64,000 bases of DNA from Solen grandis (taxonomy: Eukaryota; Mollusca; Bivalvia; Adapedonta; Solenidae): the NCBI GenBank assembly GCA_021229015.1, contig CM037780.1:63111323-63175322 (forward strand), read 5' to 3'. Positions 31,164-43,275 of this stretch are shown piece by piece. The notes below the pieces were generated by a model that ran no database searches, was not told where the DNA came from, and saw only the letters and a program-made list of their open reading frames with translations. The first letter of the stretch is position 1; each line of letters starts with the position of its first letter. The position numbers and the translations under genes are program-made.

Positions 31164-31600
31164 CAACACCACTGTTTTCTGGTAAACATTTCTAGTTCTG
31201 ACCTACACTGTTTTCTTGTAAACATTTCACGCTTCTGAACACCACTGTTTTCTGGTAAACATTTCTAGTCTCTGACCTACACTGTTTTCTTGTAAACATT
31301 TCATGCTTCAGAACACCACTGTTTTCTGGTAAACATTTCTAGTCTCTGACCTACACTGTTTTCTTGTAAACATTTCACGCTTCTGAACACCACTGTTTTC
31401 TTGTAAACGTTTTAAGTCTCGGAACCACTACTATTTTCTTGTAAGCATTTCGAGCTTCTGAACCACCACTTGTCTCGTAAGGATTTCAAACTTCTGAACC
31501 ATAACTGTTTTCTTGTAAACAATTAAAGTCTCTGAACCATAATTTTATTCGTGTAAACATTTCAAGCTTCTGAAACTCTGAACTACCACTGTTTTCTTCG
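31164..31600. repeat. Minisatellite of about 37 bp with a dimeric higher-order unit
   Basis: Units carry cactgttttcttgtaaacat plus a short variable linker. In the first half, units with tctggtaaacatttctagtc alternate with units with tcttgtaaacatttcaYgct, giving a dimer of about 75 bp. Units become more diverged towards 31,600. Confidence 0.9.
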
Positions 31601-32139
31601 CGAGCGTCCGTAATAAAATTGTTACAACAATTGTTTTATTTCCATTTTTATTTACATCTTTTTCTTTTTAAATTTGTGTCTGCGAACGAAATAAATTAAT
31701 AGTGTTATCCTCTATAGCATTTGAATCTCACGTAGATTTTCGCATACCTCATCATGTTCACCTAGAAGTCCAATATTATGTTCTTATTCATTTTTTTTTA
31801 TTTGTTTTACATGTCAACTGTCTTTTATGAGTATTAATTGTATTGTTTTAGTTATATTCTGATCGTATAAATATTTTTCATTTATTTTCATGCTACTCGT
31901 GGAATTTTATTGAATCCAGATAAATTCAGTCGAACATTATCTCTCTCTCTCTCTCTTACGCTTGTAAAGTAAACTTTTAAGAATAAAATGGAATTTTAAA
32001 CTTTTAAACATTCTCATCAGGAGTTATTTACAGCATGAAAATATATTAGCACTTAAAAGAAATGTTTGCGATGACGGCATTTCGATCTCAAGAGATACGT
32101 TTTACTAAAGATCATTTTTGCTTATACTTCGGCGTAGAA
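31601..32139. other. Unassigned sequence
   Basis: AT-rich with a short (TC)n near 31,941-31,956. No gene recognised. Confidence 0.5.
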
Positions 32140-32443
32140 TTTGTTTGTTTGTTTATTGGGTTTAAGGTCTCACCGACAGTATTTCAGTCATTTGGAGACG
32201 ATGTCTACTTAAGACAGATATAGTGCTGTTAAACTGCATTATCACGTCGTAGACATGAGACATGATACCACACCCCGTCATTATCCTGACACCGGACCAA
32301 CCAGTCCTGTAAATACCCTTATATCCTGAGCACAAAGCAAGGGAGTACCATTTCTTGCGACTTTGGTATGTCGCAGCCGGGGATCGAACCCAAGACCTCC
32401 AGCTCCCGAGGCTGACGCTCTAACCTCTCGGCCACCGGGGACG
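32140..32443 (-). mobile_element. Family A SINE, full length, minus strand
   Basis: Starts with the inverted (CAAA)n tail (tttgtttgtttgtttattgg) and ends with the tRNA-like head complement (ggccaccggggacg). The intact B-box complement is gggatcgaaccc. A loose target duplication (tagaattt / tagaaaattt) flanks it. Confidence 0.88.
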
Positions 32444-32966
32444 TTAGAAAATTTATGAAATAATGATCCACAGTATTGAATGAAATCTTATTACTGGAAT
32501 AAAGTATCAAAATCAATTAATTCAAAACTTCATTTTGTAGGACGTTTTTGTGCTATTCAGCAATAATGAATCAAAGCATGCTCGCACCGGAAGAACGGAT
32601 AAATCAATTTAACTTGTTAAAAGTCAGACCATGCGCAAATCAGTATTAATATGAGCTGGCTTAGCCTTACACCCATTATATCCAGGAAAGTCTAAAACCT
32701 GAACAGTGAAATATTATTGAAAACGTGCACTTCTTCATGATATAAATTTCTGTAGCATAAAGATAATACATCATTTGACATGCCTATTCTTGAAATCTCA
32801 AAAGAATGTAGTAAAATTGAAAATGCATAAAACAATAGTATTCATGACATAAATATAAAACATATTTCACACACAATTGAAAATGCGTTGTTGTTTAGTT
32901 TAAGAACATCATGGAATACGTCATACAACCTTTTAAACTAATAGAAAAGACAAGAAATACAGTTAC

Positions 32967-33091
32967 CTGATATGAATAAAGGCGCTGTCCACACGCAATG
33001 TCCTTTATATGAATATCTGATAACTGTCCCTTGATAAATTGCCTTTCTTCCCCATTTCCTCCCATGATGGCTTGCATATGGAAAGCCATGA
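32967..33091 (-). CDS. Possible internal exon of an unknown gene
   Basis: I do not recognise the product. On the minus strand, an open 125-nt stretch begins after an AG acceptor (ctttaacctaagacag, ending at 33,092) and ends at CAG followed by GTAACTG, a good donor. The 41 codons read through start with MAFHMQAIMGGNG and end with IACGQRLYSYQ; composition is protein-like. No linked exon is established: the 67-residue frame at 34,306-34,509 on the same strand is a weak candidate. Chance is a real alternative. Confidence 0.25.
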
Positions 33092-33399
33092 CTGTCTTAG
33101 GTTAAAGTAGTAACAAATTATTCTAATCCTGTCCATCTGTCATGCGATACACAATTCATAATTATTTTATGTAAATCATTTATTGCCGAAATTTACTCAA
33201 ACTATCAAAATATCTTTTAAAACTTTTTTTATGTCGTTTTGTACCTAACTAACAATGGAAATATACTAGGTATTCTGACATATAACAAATTATTTCATTT
33301 CTGAGACGTGAAATAAGCAATATATTTTCATCTGTTTTTTTAAATTGTCTTTTATACTTGGATTTGATGTCAAAGGCGCTGTCTTTCCGTGCTGCTTCG

Positions 33400-33480
33400 C
33401 TGTGATAATGTTTTGCAGACAAGTCGCATGATACCACACCAGTTTACATTATCCCGACGCCTTGTCAACCTATCCTTGAA
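33400..33480 (-). mobile_element. Family A SINE fragment
   Basis: Weak inverted match to the family A body (catgataccacaccag, cattatcccgacgcc, gtcaacctatcctt). Confidence 0.5.
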
Positions 33481-33914
33481 TCCCATTTAATACAATTATT
33501 TCGAAATCACATGACATAACTATTAAGGCAATTCATCCATCATCAAATTATAATCACGGTCCTTCAGATGCTTAAAAAGATGCAGACGCAAGCATCAATC
33601 GACTTGAAGTTAAATACTCTTTTGCTCAAAGTCTATAGAGGCTTGCATTTACTATAAAATTACAACGATCACATGATGGACCATGATCACAATTAAATTA
33701 AATGATGGATAGATGGATTACCTTATTCACTGCCATTATTTTATACCCTTATGGTTAACTAGTTGGCTGACATGTACTGACAGTGAGTAGAGCGCTGATC
33801 AAGTCGTACAAGCTTGAGCAGTCAGTAAGTTACCATTGTTATAAAATTGGCGAAAAGATAAAAAATAAAACACACCAAAACAATACGACAGGTAACGGCT
33901 GTCATTAAGATATA

Positions 33915-34015
33915 GAACGTCCGACCCGTGACCTGGAAGTCAATATTACTGGTAACTCCAACGATGTGAGCTAAACATATAAAGGTAATTCCAGGACTTG
34001 TTGACAAGGTGTTGG
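33915..34015 (+). mobile_element. Family A SINE fragment
   Basis: Weak match to the middle of family A (gtgagctaaacatataaagg, taattccaggacttgttgac, aaggtgttggaataat). It is followed by a short (TA)n at 34,020-34,036. Confidence 0.45.
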
Positions 34016-34611
34016 AATAATATATATATATATATAACCCAGACTGTGAACTTTAATGAGGTCCATTAAGCGTTAAATGTCTTTCAATTATTTCCTTCAT
34101 ATTGCCTATTAAGCTCGGGATGTGTCCTCAAACATACGCCTGGCAAATTTTTGGTCTCAGTATGACAATTACTGAAGGAAGAGTTTATCAAGAGTAGTGA
34201 AAGAGAATTTTATTGTCTCCCCAGGGTTAAATTCGAACCAAATTAACCAAAATCACCATCTTTCAAGAGAAAATATGGATGATATTTTGATAGCTTTCTG
34301 CACCCTCAGACTTTATGTAAAACCACTAGGTGCATGCGAAAGACATTCTCAATCTCAGATATACTGTCAGAAACATCAATCGTAATATTAAAACATTTTC
34401 CATTTTCAAGATGTTTGTAACAGCTTTTTCTTCTTCCTTTCGGAGCTACGATATTTACGTTACTGTCCATTGAATTAACAGATGTTTTGAAAAAGCAATG
34501 CATTGACAATGTATATTACTTGAAAATATTTTAATGAAAAATACAATACACAAAATACAACAAAGTCAATTAATAATACTGAAATATATATAAATGCCTT
34601 GAAAATATATT

Positions 34612-34689
34612 TCGAGGGGTGAGAGCAAAACTAGCCTAGGTGCATATAAATATTCAATCATTTAGCCTACTTTCGCTCTTACCCCTCGA
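34612..34689. repeat. 15-bp inverted repeat
   Basis: Arms tcgaggggtgagagc (34,612-34,626) and gctcttacccctcga (34,675-34,689) differ at one position. The inner sequence also has partly complementary tagccta blocks. Possibly a tiny foldback element. Confidence 0.7.
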
Positions 34690-34702
34690 TTACATCGTTG
34701 TG

Positions 34703-34707
<5 letters not shown>

Positions 34708-34748
<41 letters not shown>
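34708..34748. repeat. (TA)n microsatellite
   Basis: About 20 TA units. Confidence 0.95.
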
Positions 34749-34751
<3 letters not shown>

Positions 34752-34869
34752 TTTATAAGAAAAATATTTATGTCACAAAGACACCCGTAACATTATTTCT
34801 TTTACAGCAAGTTGAACAGAATTAAACACAATGTCTCAGAATGTTTTGTTGATAAAGGTTTCAGATATG

Positions 34870-35865
34870 CAGACAAGGCAGTCCAAAGGACAGCTATATC
34901 CCCCGCCGCTTGCCAAATATTAGAATTTGTTTGGTCATAGGATTATGTTCACCTTAACCTGGCATGGTTGTAGCAGACATAGAAGATCAGTTTAAGACAA
35001 TTTAACTTTCCGGAGTTATGTATGAATCTCAGAATTCGGAGGCACATATATTAAAAGTTTACTGACAAGTTTTACATGGGAAACAGTACAAAAAGTGAAC
35101 ATCAATAAAGTATAGGATGTGTTAGGTAACCACAAAGTACATGTGTAACTCAATTAAAAACTTTATATATCATGAAATAATTTGTATGATTGTGAACATG
35201 ACATACTATTATTTACCGAGTACAATAAATCACTGTGGAAGTGCAATCCAGGTCAAGAAGTGGTCTGTGTAAGGCAAGGGGAACACTCCTGAATGAGATA
35301 TGGAGCGGACACGAAAATAACATTTGACCTGCAAGTATGACCTTGACCTTGAGCCAGCATGACCGACTCATGCCTTCTGCACATCAGCTCAATGAGGTTA
35401 ACATTTTAGCTGAGTTTGAAGAAAATGTGTCCAAGCGTTCATGAGATATGGAGCGGACACGAAAATAACATTTGACCTTCAAGTATGACCTTGACCTTGA
35501 GCCAGCGTGACCGCCTCATGCCTTCTGCACATCAGCTCAATGAGGTTAACACTTTAGCCGAGTTTGAAGAAAATGTGTCCAAGCGTTCATGAGATATGGA
35601 GCGGACACGAAAATAACATTTGACCTTCAAATATGACCTTGACCTTGAGCCAGCATGACCGCCACATGTCTTCTGCACATCAGCTCAATGAGGTTAACAC
35701 TTTAGCCGAGTTTGAAGAAAATGTGTCCAAGCGTTCATGAGATATGGAGCGGACACGAAAGTGTTTCGGACACACTGACGGACTGACGGACGGACTGACG
35801 GACGGACGGACGGACGAAGGGCATTCCTATAACCCCCCTCCCGCTTCGCGGCGGGGGATTAAAAA
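34870..35865. mobile_element. Non-autonomous element with 148-bp core tandem repeats
   Basis: Units start at atgagatatggagcggacac (35,293, 35,441, 35,589, partial 35,737), a 148-bp period. Each full unit contains TGACCTTGACCTTGA. The array ends in gacggacg-type short repeats and a GC-rich hairpin (cccctcccgc ttc gcggcgggg, about 35,836-35,858). A similar tatcccccgccgc motif lies at the other side (about 34,898). Flank-core array-flank with terminal hairpin resembles bivalve pearl/Helentron-derived non-autonomous elements; that class assignment is inference. Confidence 0.65.
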
Positions 35866-36284
35866 TGCATAACTTTGATATAGATGGGTATACCAGACTC
35901 AGATAAGTTGTCAGGGACTTGATATTCGTCATTTTCCAATCTCATTAGCTTTATATTAAAGCACAACAAATTATTTATATATACAAGTATTTTCTATCAA
36001 AATCGTCCCCATATTGTTGACGTTGGCCTTTAATCCAGTAGGACTTTGGTAGTGTTTGTACATAAACTTTAAATCTAATTTGATCACAAGTCTGCCTTAA
36101 TAGAAAGACGAGATAGAAATGGTCAAATTTGCATAAGGCATAAAGAGAATGGTTGATGGCGATTGGATTGCCGACAAAGACAAAGGATAAAAAGACATTT
36201 ATTTCCGGGAAAACATGCTTATAAAAGAGACTTCAGGAATAGATGAAAGGTTGTTTAGTACTAAGGTCATATACATAGAAACGA
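35866..36284. other. Unassigned sequence before the first gap
   Basis: AT-rich. No recognisable gene or repeat. Confidence 0.5.
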
Positions 36285-36384
36285 NNNNNNNNNNNNNNNN
36301 NNNNNNNNNNNNNNNNNNNNNNNNNNNNNNNNNNNNNNNNNNNNNNNNNNNNNNNNNNNNNNNNNNNNNNNNNNNNNNNNNNNN
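36285..36384. other. Scaffold gap, 100 N
   Basis: Exactly 100 N, the usual placeholder for a gap of unknown size. An 83-residue frame called across it is meaningless. Confidence 1.
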
Positions 36385-36389
36385 TAAGC

Positions 36390-37275
36390 TCTACACTGCA
36401 GTTATTATCAGGAAACTTCTATTTTTTACATTTGATCTTGAGCTTAGACAGCAACTACACTTGTAGAAACATTTTCTTAAATAGATATTTCCAGTATGTG
36501 TATCACAAAAATGTTAAACTAGGATTTATCCCTGATATTTGTCAAATTTTGAGTAGTCTTGGAATGCACCAGTTTATTAATTCAGTGTTAGTCCGCGCTG
36601 ATACCCTTCCATCTAAATATCAGTGGAAGCGTTTCATTAAATAACTGTTTACTCACAGGATGAGAGACAATTGAAAGAACGGATGATGACTTCAGAATGT
36701 TTAATACACTGCACCCAACGTTTTAAGCATGTTAGACGTGTTTATTGCAAGACTTTGGTACAAATTATTTAGCGACTGTGCTAACTAATGCAATAAATGC
36801 GGAGAGAATACGGACAATGTGGTTACCCAACAGATTTATGACTGTACATTATTTTTAACGAGAACGATGGTCTTATATAATGGATGTTGTAAATCTTGAT
36901 GCTGACTTTGCGTACGCTCTATGTGCAGTAGATAGACACCAGTTTTTCTATACTCTTCTAGGTTCAAAACTTTATCTTGTTCCCTCGGATGACAAGCTTT
37001 TTACTTCCTGAGGCTCTCGTATTTGTATTTATAATTATATAAGTGCCTAAAGCCAATGTTCTGAACAGTGTTTGGCTCCATAGCTTAAATGATATGACTT
37101 AATATAGACTGTTAAGGATTCGAATTTGACGCTGAAAAGGTTAATGTAGTATAGCTTATCTTTTTTCTTTTTTTTCCTCTTGTTTGTCTGTTTGTTTGTT
37201 TGTTTTTCTCTTTGCTCTTTGTATATATTTCTGCATATCACCATATAATGGTGGAAATAAAGATTTTGAATTGAA
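36390..37275 (+). pseudogene. LINE ORF2 C-terminus and 3' end
   Basis: A plus-strand non-LTR retrotransposon tail. One open piece ends at 36,644 (HQFINSVLVRADTLPSKYQW). A zinc-binding-like C-terminal region (CNKCGENTDNVV, about 36,795) is reached through a stop and frame change. A non-coding 3' end finishes in gtggaaataaagattttgaa plus an ATTGA-type tail near 37,270. The RT core would lie in or beyond the gap. Clade cannot be assigned. Confidence 0.65.
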
Positions 37276-37986
37276 TTGACCTACACGATTTCCTTTCATA
37301 TCTGCGCAAATAATTTTCACAAACGCTTCACATTGAAATGAGCCTTTTGATCTTTGTTTTCAAGCACGTGGCAATAATACAACAACGTAAATCATTAATG
37401 GACTTTATTTTTACATTTTCAAACCTATTACTTACTAAGGCCTCACACGTAATTTAGTACAAGTAAATTAGGAACAATTAAATAAGACAAATATCGTTTA
37501 CGTAAGATAGTATAGGTAATTTTTCAGTTCTTTATAACAAGAAACGTATCATCATTCACTTCAAATACAACTTTAATAATACATTTTGTATTTTGATTGT
37601 CAAATTTAGAATGCAGGGTTCTCTTGCTCAGTCGGTTTTAGAATATTTTCGAATATAAACAGGTTATATTCGTTCAATTCTAAGTTATCTAAATAGACAT
37701 TAGTATCCGAAGTAAGTAGGAATAAAGAACTGAATCAGTTTGCAATAACCAGCGAAAGAACCTGTTAATCAAGGATCTATCCTGCGTGAAATGTATGAAA
37801 ACAGTCACCGATTGATCGAAACGCTATAATAAACAAGCAAAACCATTTATTTTATGAAACATTGACAGAGATGATGTCTTTCAAAAAAGATTTAGTCAAT
37901 AACCGATGTTATCGGAAACACCACTTTACTGTTAGAGACCGTAATTCATTTGCGAACATCAATGCCATCTTTTCATGGTCGGTCTG
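37276..37986. other. AT-rich unassigned sequence
   Basis: No recognisable feature. Confidence 0.5.
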
Positions 37987-38159
37987 AAAATATTTATACG
38001 CATGAGGGCTGCATCTGACAGAACAACAAAGAATTCATTATTCTGCAACTTACGACAATAGATTATGAATTAGGTTCCAAACAGATCGGGAAAGGAAGAA
38101 ATTCAGTATGCACTCTGCACACCACGTGCCTCAATCTTTCGATCGACGTAGACATATTG

Positions 38160-38405
38160 TTAACTGTCTGCATGGGATGCAATTTTGAACAGTGGCATTT
38201 CCCGATGGATAAAGATTAAAACATTCAACCGAGACCTTGTTCCATTGGAGCTCAGTTCGGCTTTACCCACAATTGTTCCATAAGCAGTACCATTGTTATC
38301 AATTATATACGCAAAAAGGCCTAAAGACTTATTTTTTTTATTGAAAAAAGACAAAGCAAGGCCAAAAGTGTCTTTTTCTATGACATGTTGAATAGTTTCA
38401 CTTTT
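38160..38405 (-). CDS. Unrecognised open frame, copy 1
   Basis: I do not recognise the product. The frame is open for about 80 codons up to the inserted TIR element at 38,406, and ends with a stop at 38,160. The composition is protein-like (EKDTFGLALSFFNKKNKSL, then FAYIIDNNGTAYGTIVGKAE). It may be the C-terminal part of a gene or transposon product cut off by the insertion. The nucleotide sequence is identical in copy 2. There is no domain I can name. Confidence 0.25.
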   Translation of the reverse strand, partial: KSETIQHVIEKDTFGLALSFFNKKNKSLGLFAYIIDNNGTAYGTIVGKAELSSNGTRSRLNVLIFIHREMPLFKIASHADS

Positions 38406-38893
38406 AAAGCAACTCGTTCACAGATGATCGGTAGAAAACATAATCTACTCTCCCTCGTTAATCTTAGTGAAGTCTTTGTTTCCTGGCAAATAATTTCTGA
38501 AAGTGTAGGTCACATTACACAAGAAAACACCATGTTCGTAAATCGACGAAATCGGTTAAATATAGAATACGATATCCCGAAGCAGGTGCTTGCGGTACAA
38601 CGTGACACATGTCGTCTTCACTAGTTCAGTGTAGGGATTTCAGCCTATGAAGTTAGCGCATTCGCGAAAAGTTAATAAATCTAAATATAAGTTTTATCAT
38701 TCCAAATACAGTTTTAATACCGTTCGTGACGGTATTGCCTGTGATGGTAAAACCACTCATTGTTTCATTATCACGGATGGTTGCATTGGGTGACCATGCG
38801 TCTGTAGATGGGTATTGATAGACGTAATACACACAAATAGCTTAAAATCAAATTGATTTCTTAGTCAATGACTATCTGTGAACGAGCTGCTTT
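38406..38893. mobile_element. 488-bp non-autonomous element with 20-bp TIRs, copy 1
   Basis: Ends AAAGCAACTCGTTCACAGAT (38,406-38,425) and ATCTGTGAACGAGCTGCTTT (38,874-38,893) are inverted complements with one mismatch. The interior has a further small inverted repeat (ataccgttcgtgacggtat). About 400 bp align to the diverged copy at 2,691-3,377. No transposase is present. The superfamily is not assigned because no clear target duplication is visible. Confidence 0.7.
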
Positions 38894-39574
38894 CCCTATA
38901 TTAATGTTGAATTTGGTCTAAAATCTATCCCTACCAATCTTGACAGAAAGTTGTATTATTAAACATTGTATGAAAATATAGCGTGAAATATTTATATTCC
39001 CAGAAAAGTAGAAATTGAAACAAAGTTATAAGAACATAAAGAACATCTTTAAAAACCGCCGACTTTTTCACCGAGGAGCACACACGAGATTACCTAAAAT
39101 AATCGGAAACAATCCGATCCCATTTGGAACGTCATGAATATGGCATGAAACAGGCTGCACATTTTTCTTGCCCAATTATATACGTGACATCATTACATCA
39201 ACATTACACACGCTTGTTAACTTAAGGCAACTAAGCAGTGTTCCAGTACCTTTATTTCTTACGTATTGTCCATTACTTCAGCAAAGTAAAACACAAATGC
39301 CTCCAATTCAAATTGCCTATTTTGTGATTTCATATATTATGTTTTGTGAGAACCTCCAAAGTATCCAATATTTCATTAAAACACACACACACACACCCCG
39401 GCCCTACTGGCCTCGATATGTCTTTCCTATGTATCCGCCTTTCTCCCTTAACATAGAACTTTCATTTAAATATTTATCATTTTATTTCATTTTTGACTTA
39501 TACAAATAGTACATCGTCAATCAGTATAATATTACAATGTGAACACGTGACAAACAACTTATCTAATACGAACT
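38894..39574. other. Unassigned sequence with a CA run
   Basis: AT-rich, with a short (CA)n near 39,381-39,398. No gene recognised. Confidence 0.5.
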
Positions 39575-39766
39575 CCTATCACTCATCACTCACTCACTCA
39601 TTCACTCACTCACAGCATTCATCACCACTTCACCAGACACCTCACCCATCTATATCATAGCTAATTCAACGGCATACCTGAAAAAAAGAAAACATGAACT
39701 TCAATAAGGAGGATGGACTTTCAAACTTGATATACTATATCAATCACATATGATTATTGTAAAAAC

Positions 39767-42700
39767 TCATGTAATATATAAATTTGATTTTCTCATTTTA
39801 AATGCCTGTTCAATATACCCAATTAAAATTTTTTTTATTACAATACCTTAATAACTCCAAAAATGTAGCCATTGAAGATTTTACAAAATAATATTTTAAT
39901 GTATATTACTCTTAAGTCATTGTATAATGTACACTTCAATACAAAATGATACTCATCTTCCACATCATTCAGGTTGCAATTCCTTCAAAATTGTTTTTTA
40001 TTAATGATTTTATATTTATAAGCTTTTGCAATTCACACACTTCCTTTCAGCTCTCTTCACTCTATCTCTCCCATATCTTCCCAATTCAACTGTTAACATA
40101 TGTGATGACACTCTAAGTTTAGCTATTGCTATCCTAATATTTCTAGAACATATATAAATATGATTCCATTTCAAACCCAGTTTTGATATGCTTATATAAA
40201 GAATCCAATACAACACTTTTATCTAAATCACAAAACCAGTTTTGTAAAAAAGCCATCTGTTATTCTTTGTTTTAACAAAGAAATAAACTCAGTCTGACAT
40301 AAACTGTGTGGATTATTCCAAGCATAAAATAACCCGTATTCATTAAGAACTGTTTTGACATTAGTTACCCAATTTTTACATCCTTTATTGCTATCTTCAA
40401 TTGCTATACTATATAATGTTTTTAATAAAATGTTATCAGTAGATGTTAATTTTAACCAATACTTAACTATTGCTGCAAGTCTATTAACAAAAAGCGGAAA
40501 TCTCCCTTATTCGCCGTATACCGCTATAGTACTTGTATCCATTTTCACTCCTAGTATTGATTTGCAAAATTTTAACTGTACTCTCTCTCTATATCCTTAC
40601 ACTTAGTAAAACCCCAGACCGGACAACAATATGATAATATTGACCCTACGAAAGCATCGAAAAGTTGAAGCGACATTTTAGGATTGAATTCACATTTAAT
40701 AACGTTGTTTAAAAGAATACCAGAGACCCTTAAAGCTTTTCCTATTATATACTGATTATGTAACACAAACGAGCCTGTAAAATTAAATAGAACACCTAAA
40801 TAATTAAAGGCATTAACTACTTCTATTAGTTCATTATTATGTAGCCAGAATTCAGATGTTTTCACAGGACCTCTTTTACGGAATACAACAATCTTGGTTT
40901 TAGCAACATTTACCTCTAGTCCCCACCTCTCGCAATACTCTTTCAGTAAATTCAAACTACCTTGTAGATCTTCCGTAGAATTTCCAAAAATGACCATGTC
41001 ATCCGCAAACAATAATAAAATAATACATACATCATGAAATGATAATCCACTATCAGCTCCTTTTTGAAGAAATAATTCTAAATCATTCAAAAATAATGCA
41101 AAAAGTGCTGGCGAACTGGTTTGGCCCTGCCTTAAGCCAACAGCTATTTCAAAGAAATCTGAATACTTATTATTACTATGCCGCACACAAGATTTAACAG
41201 TAGTATACATCGATCTGAATATATTAAAAAACTTGCCATCAATTCGAATATTGAACAATTTAAACCAAAGGGCATTCCTATACATAGAATCAAATGCCTT
41301 TTTTGAGGTCAACGAATGCACATGGTAATCTTTTATTATTATTAATGAAGTGTAAGACTATATTATGTAAGACAAACACTGCATCAACGGTGCTACATTT
41401 TTTTCTAAATCCAAATTGAGCATCTGAAAATATATTATTGTTTTCATCCCATTTAGTAACTCTATTATTCAAAACTCTAACAAATATTTTCCCAAAATTA
41501 CTCATTAATGTTATTCAACGATACTTATTTGTATCATTTTTGTCCCCCTTTTATGCAAAGGCACGATATATCCTTCTGACCAACATTGTGGAAAATGTCC
41601 ACTGGTGAACACCATATTAAAAACATCAGTTATATGTCCAGACAATATATCCATAGACTCAATAAAATAATCATTTAATAAATCATCACTTGGCCAAGAA
41701 CTCTTATTACGTTTTAATTGCTTAATGGCATTTTCAACTTCATTAATACATATTGGCTGATTTAACTCATCGAAAGTTGGGTTTTCCACATTCATGTTAT
41801 GATTTTCCCAAAAATCTTTGACTTCATCTAATTTTGTAATTTTTATATCATTATAAATATTACTGAAGTACTGTTTAAATTCTTCAAGTGAAATGTCGTT
41901 CTGCGTTTTATAAGTTTTTGATTTAAAGAAACTCCAGAATTTTCTTGGACATTTATTCTTCAAGTTACTTAACTCGACCGCACGATTTCTTTTATAAATA
42001 TTCTTTTTCTTATGAATTAATTGTTTATAATGTTTTTTTATGATTACAAAGCTCGTTTCTATTATGTATGGACTTACATAAATTAAATTTCTTTAGTGCA
42101 CATTTATAAACCCGTAACGCCTTTGCACATTCATCATCGAACCATTTATTATTTATTTTATTATTACTACTACTACCACAACCTGACTGTTCATGACTGC
42201 AGAACGTTTTTTTTTTACATAATGCATCAGCTATTTCCGATATTGCACGTGAAAAGTGAGAAACCAATAATTCTTTATCACCTGGCGAGGTACCTTTCCT
42301 AATACCAACCAACTAGTTAAACTCAGGTAACTTGCCAATAATACCTCGCCTAAAGGCGTCTCTCTTATCCCACACCATCTATAACTTGTATAAACTACCT
42401 CTTGCTCTACCTGATTGTAGGTTCGATTCAAAACTTGAGCCGTATTAAGTTTAAAATACAGTGGTGCATGATCACTGAAGGCATTAAATGCACCTACCTT
42501 AAAATCACAAATTAAGTTAAAATCACATTCCTTCAATAAGAGATAGTCAATTGTGGTACAACTATTTCTACTATAAAACGTGTATTCACCCACGCCATAA
42601 TCGTGATACAACCTGCCATTGGCTAATCTTAGGTTCGCCGCTTTACACATATCCAAAAGCCTTAAGCCCCGTTCATTGCAAACTGTATCCCGTGAGGCCC

Positions 42701-43275
42701 TACCAACGGGTTTATCGGGAACATAACACTGTAAATCTAAATCATCTATCAATCTGTCGTTCGTAATATAATCCTGTTTAGCACCTACTCTTGCGTTACT
42801 ATCTCCTGTAATCAAAATGGAACCTAATGATTCAAAATGATATATATCCTGAAGTAAAACATCAAATAGGTCAACATTATAAATACGTGTAGCCGTAGAA
42901 TCATCTGGCCATAGATACATAGCACACAAATATATATCATCATTAATATTAAAAAATGTTTTATCCAGCTTCAGCCAAATAATTGTGTCAAAATGATTTC
43001 TTACTATCGTTATACCTGATTTCAATGTGGTCCTTTATATACATAGTAATTCCCCCACTATTTCTCCTTGCAAGTCTATGTTTAAACTTACGATAATAAT
43101 TTCAACACGTATAATCATTTAATTTAAAATCAAAATATTCATCAGTCCATGACTCTAATAATATGATAATATCATTATTTGATACGGAAGAAAGAAAGTC
43201 AGAGTTTTCAGTTTTATAAGCTGAAAGTCCATTACAGTTCCAAACAGTTACATTAATTCCAACCCCCTCGAATCC
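39767..43275 (-). pseudogene. LINE ORF2 (endonuclease-reverse transcriptase), copy 1
   Basis: Nicks target DNA and primes cDNA synthesis on it. N-terminal apurinic-type endonuclease: TVWNCNGL (about 43,240), GDSNARVG (about 42,800), TTIDYLLLKE and SDHAPLYF (about 42,550-42,470). RT domain: FGFRKKCST, then AFVDLKK..AFDSMYRNALW, GLRQGQTSSPALFALFLNDL, and the catalytic FADDMVIFG (about 41,000). C-terminal RKCVNC zinc region near 40,040. Damage: a premature stop before MSNFGKIF, frameshifts in the KKRGDKN-like region, a +1 G at the LKK/AFD junction, and a 52-bp insertion at the zinc region flanked by ttgcaattc (39,974-39,982 and 40,026-40,034). The true N-terminus directly follows the ORF1 stop codon in the same frame. 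Confidence 0.85.

Noticed and set aside
34306..34509. Second exon of the possible gene at 32,967-33,091
   Set aside because: The peptide looks plausible and an ACAG acceptor-like site exists, but no credible donor follows and the frame ends in a stop, so support is too weak.
36215..36466. Open frame across N bases
   Set aside because: It spans a 100-N gap. The same holds for 51,576-52,058.
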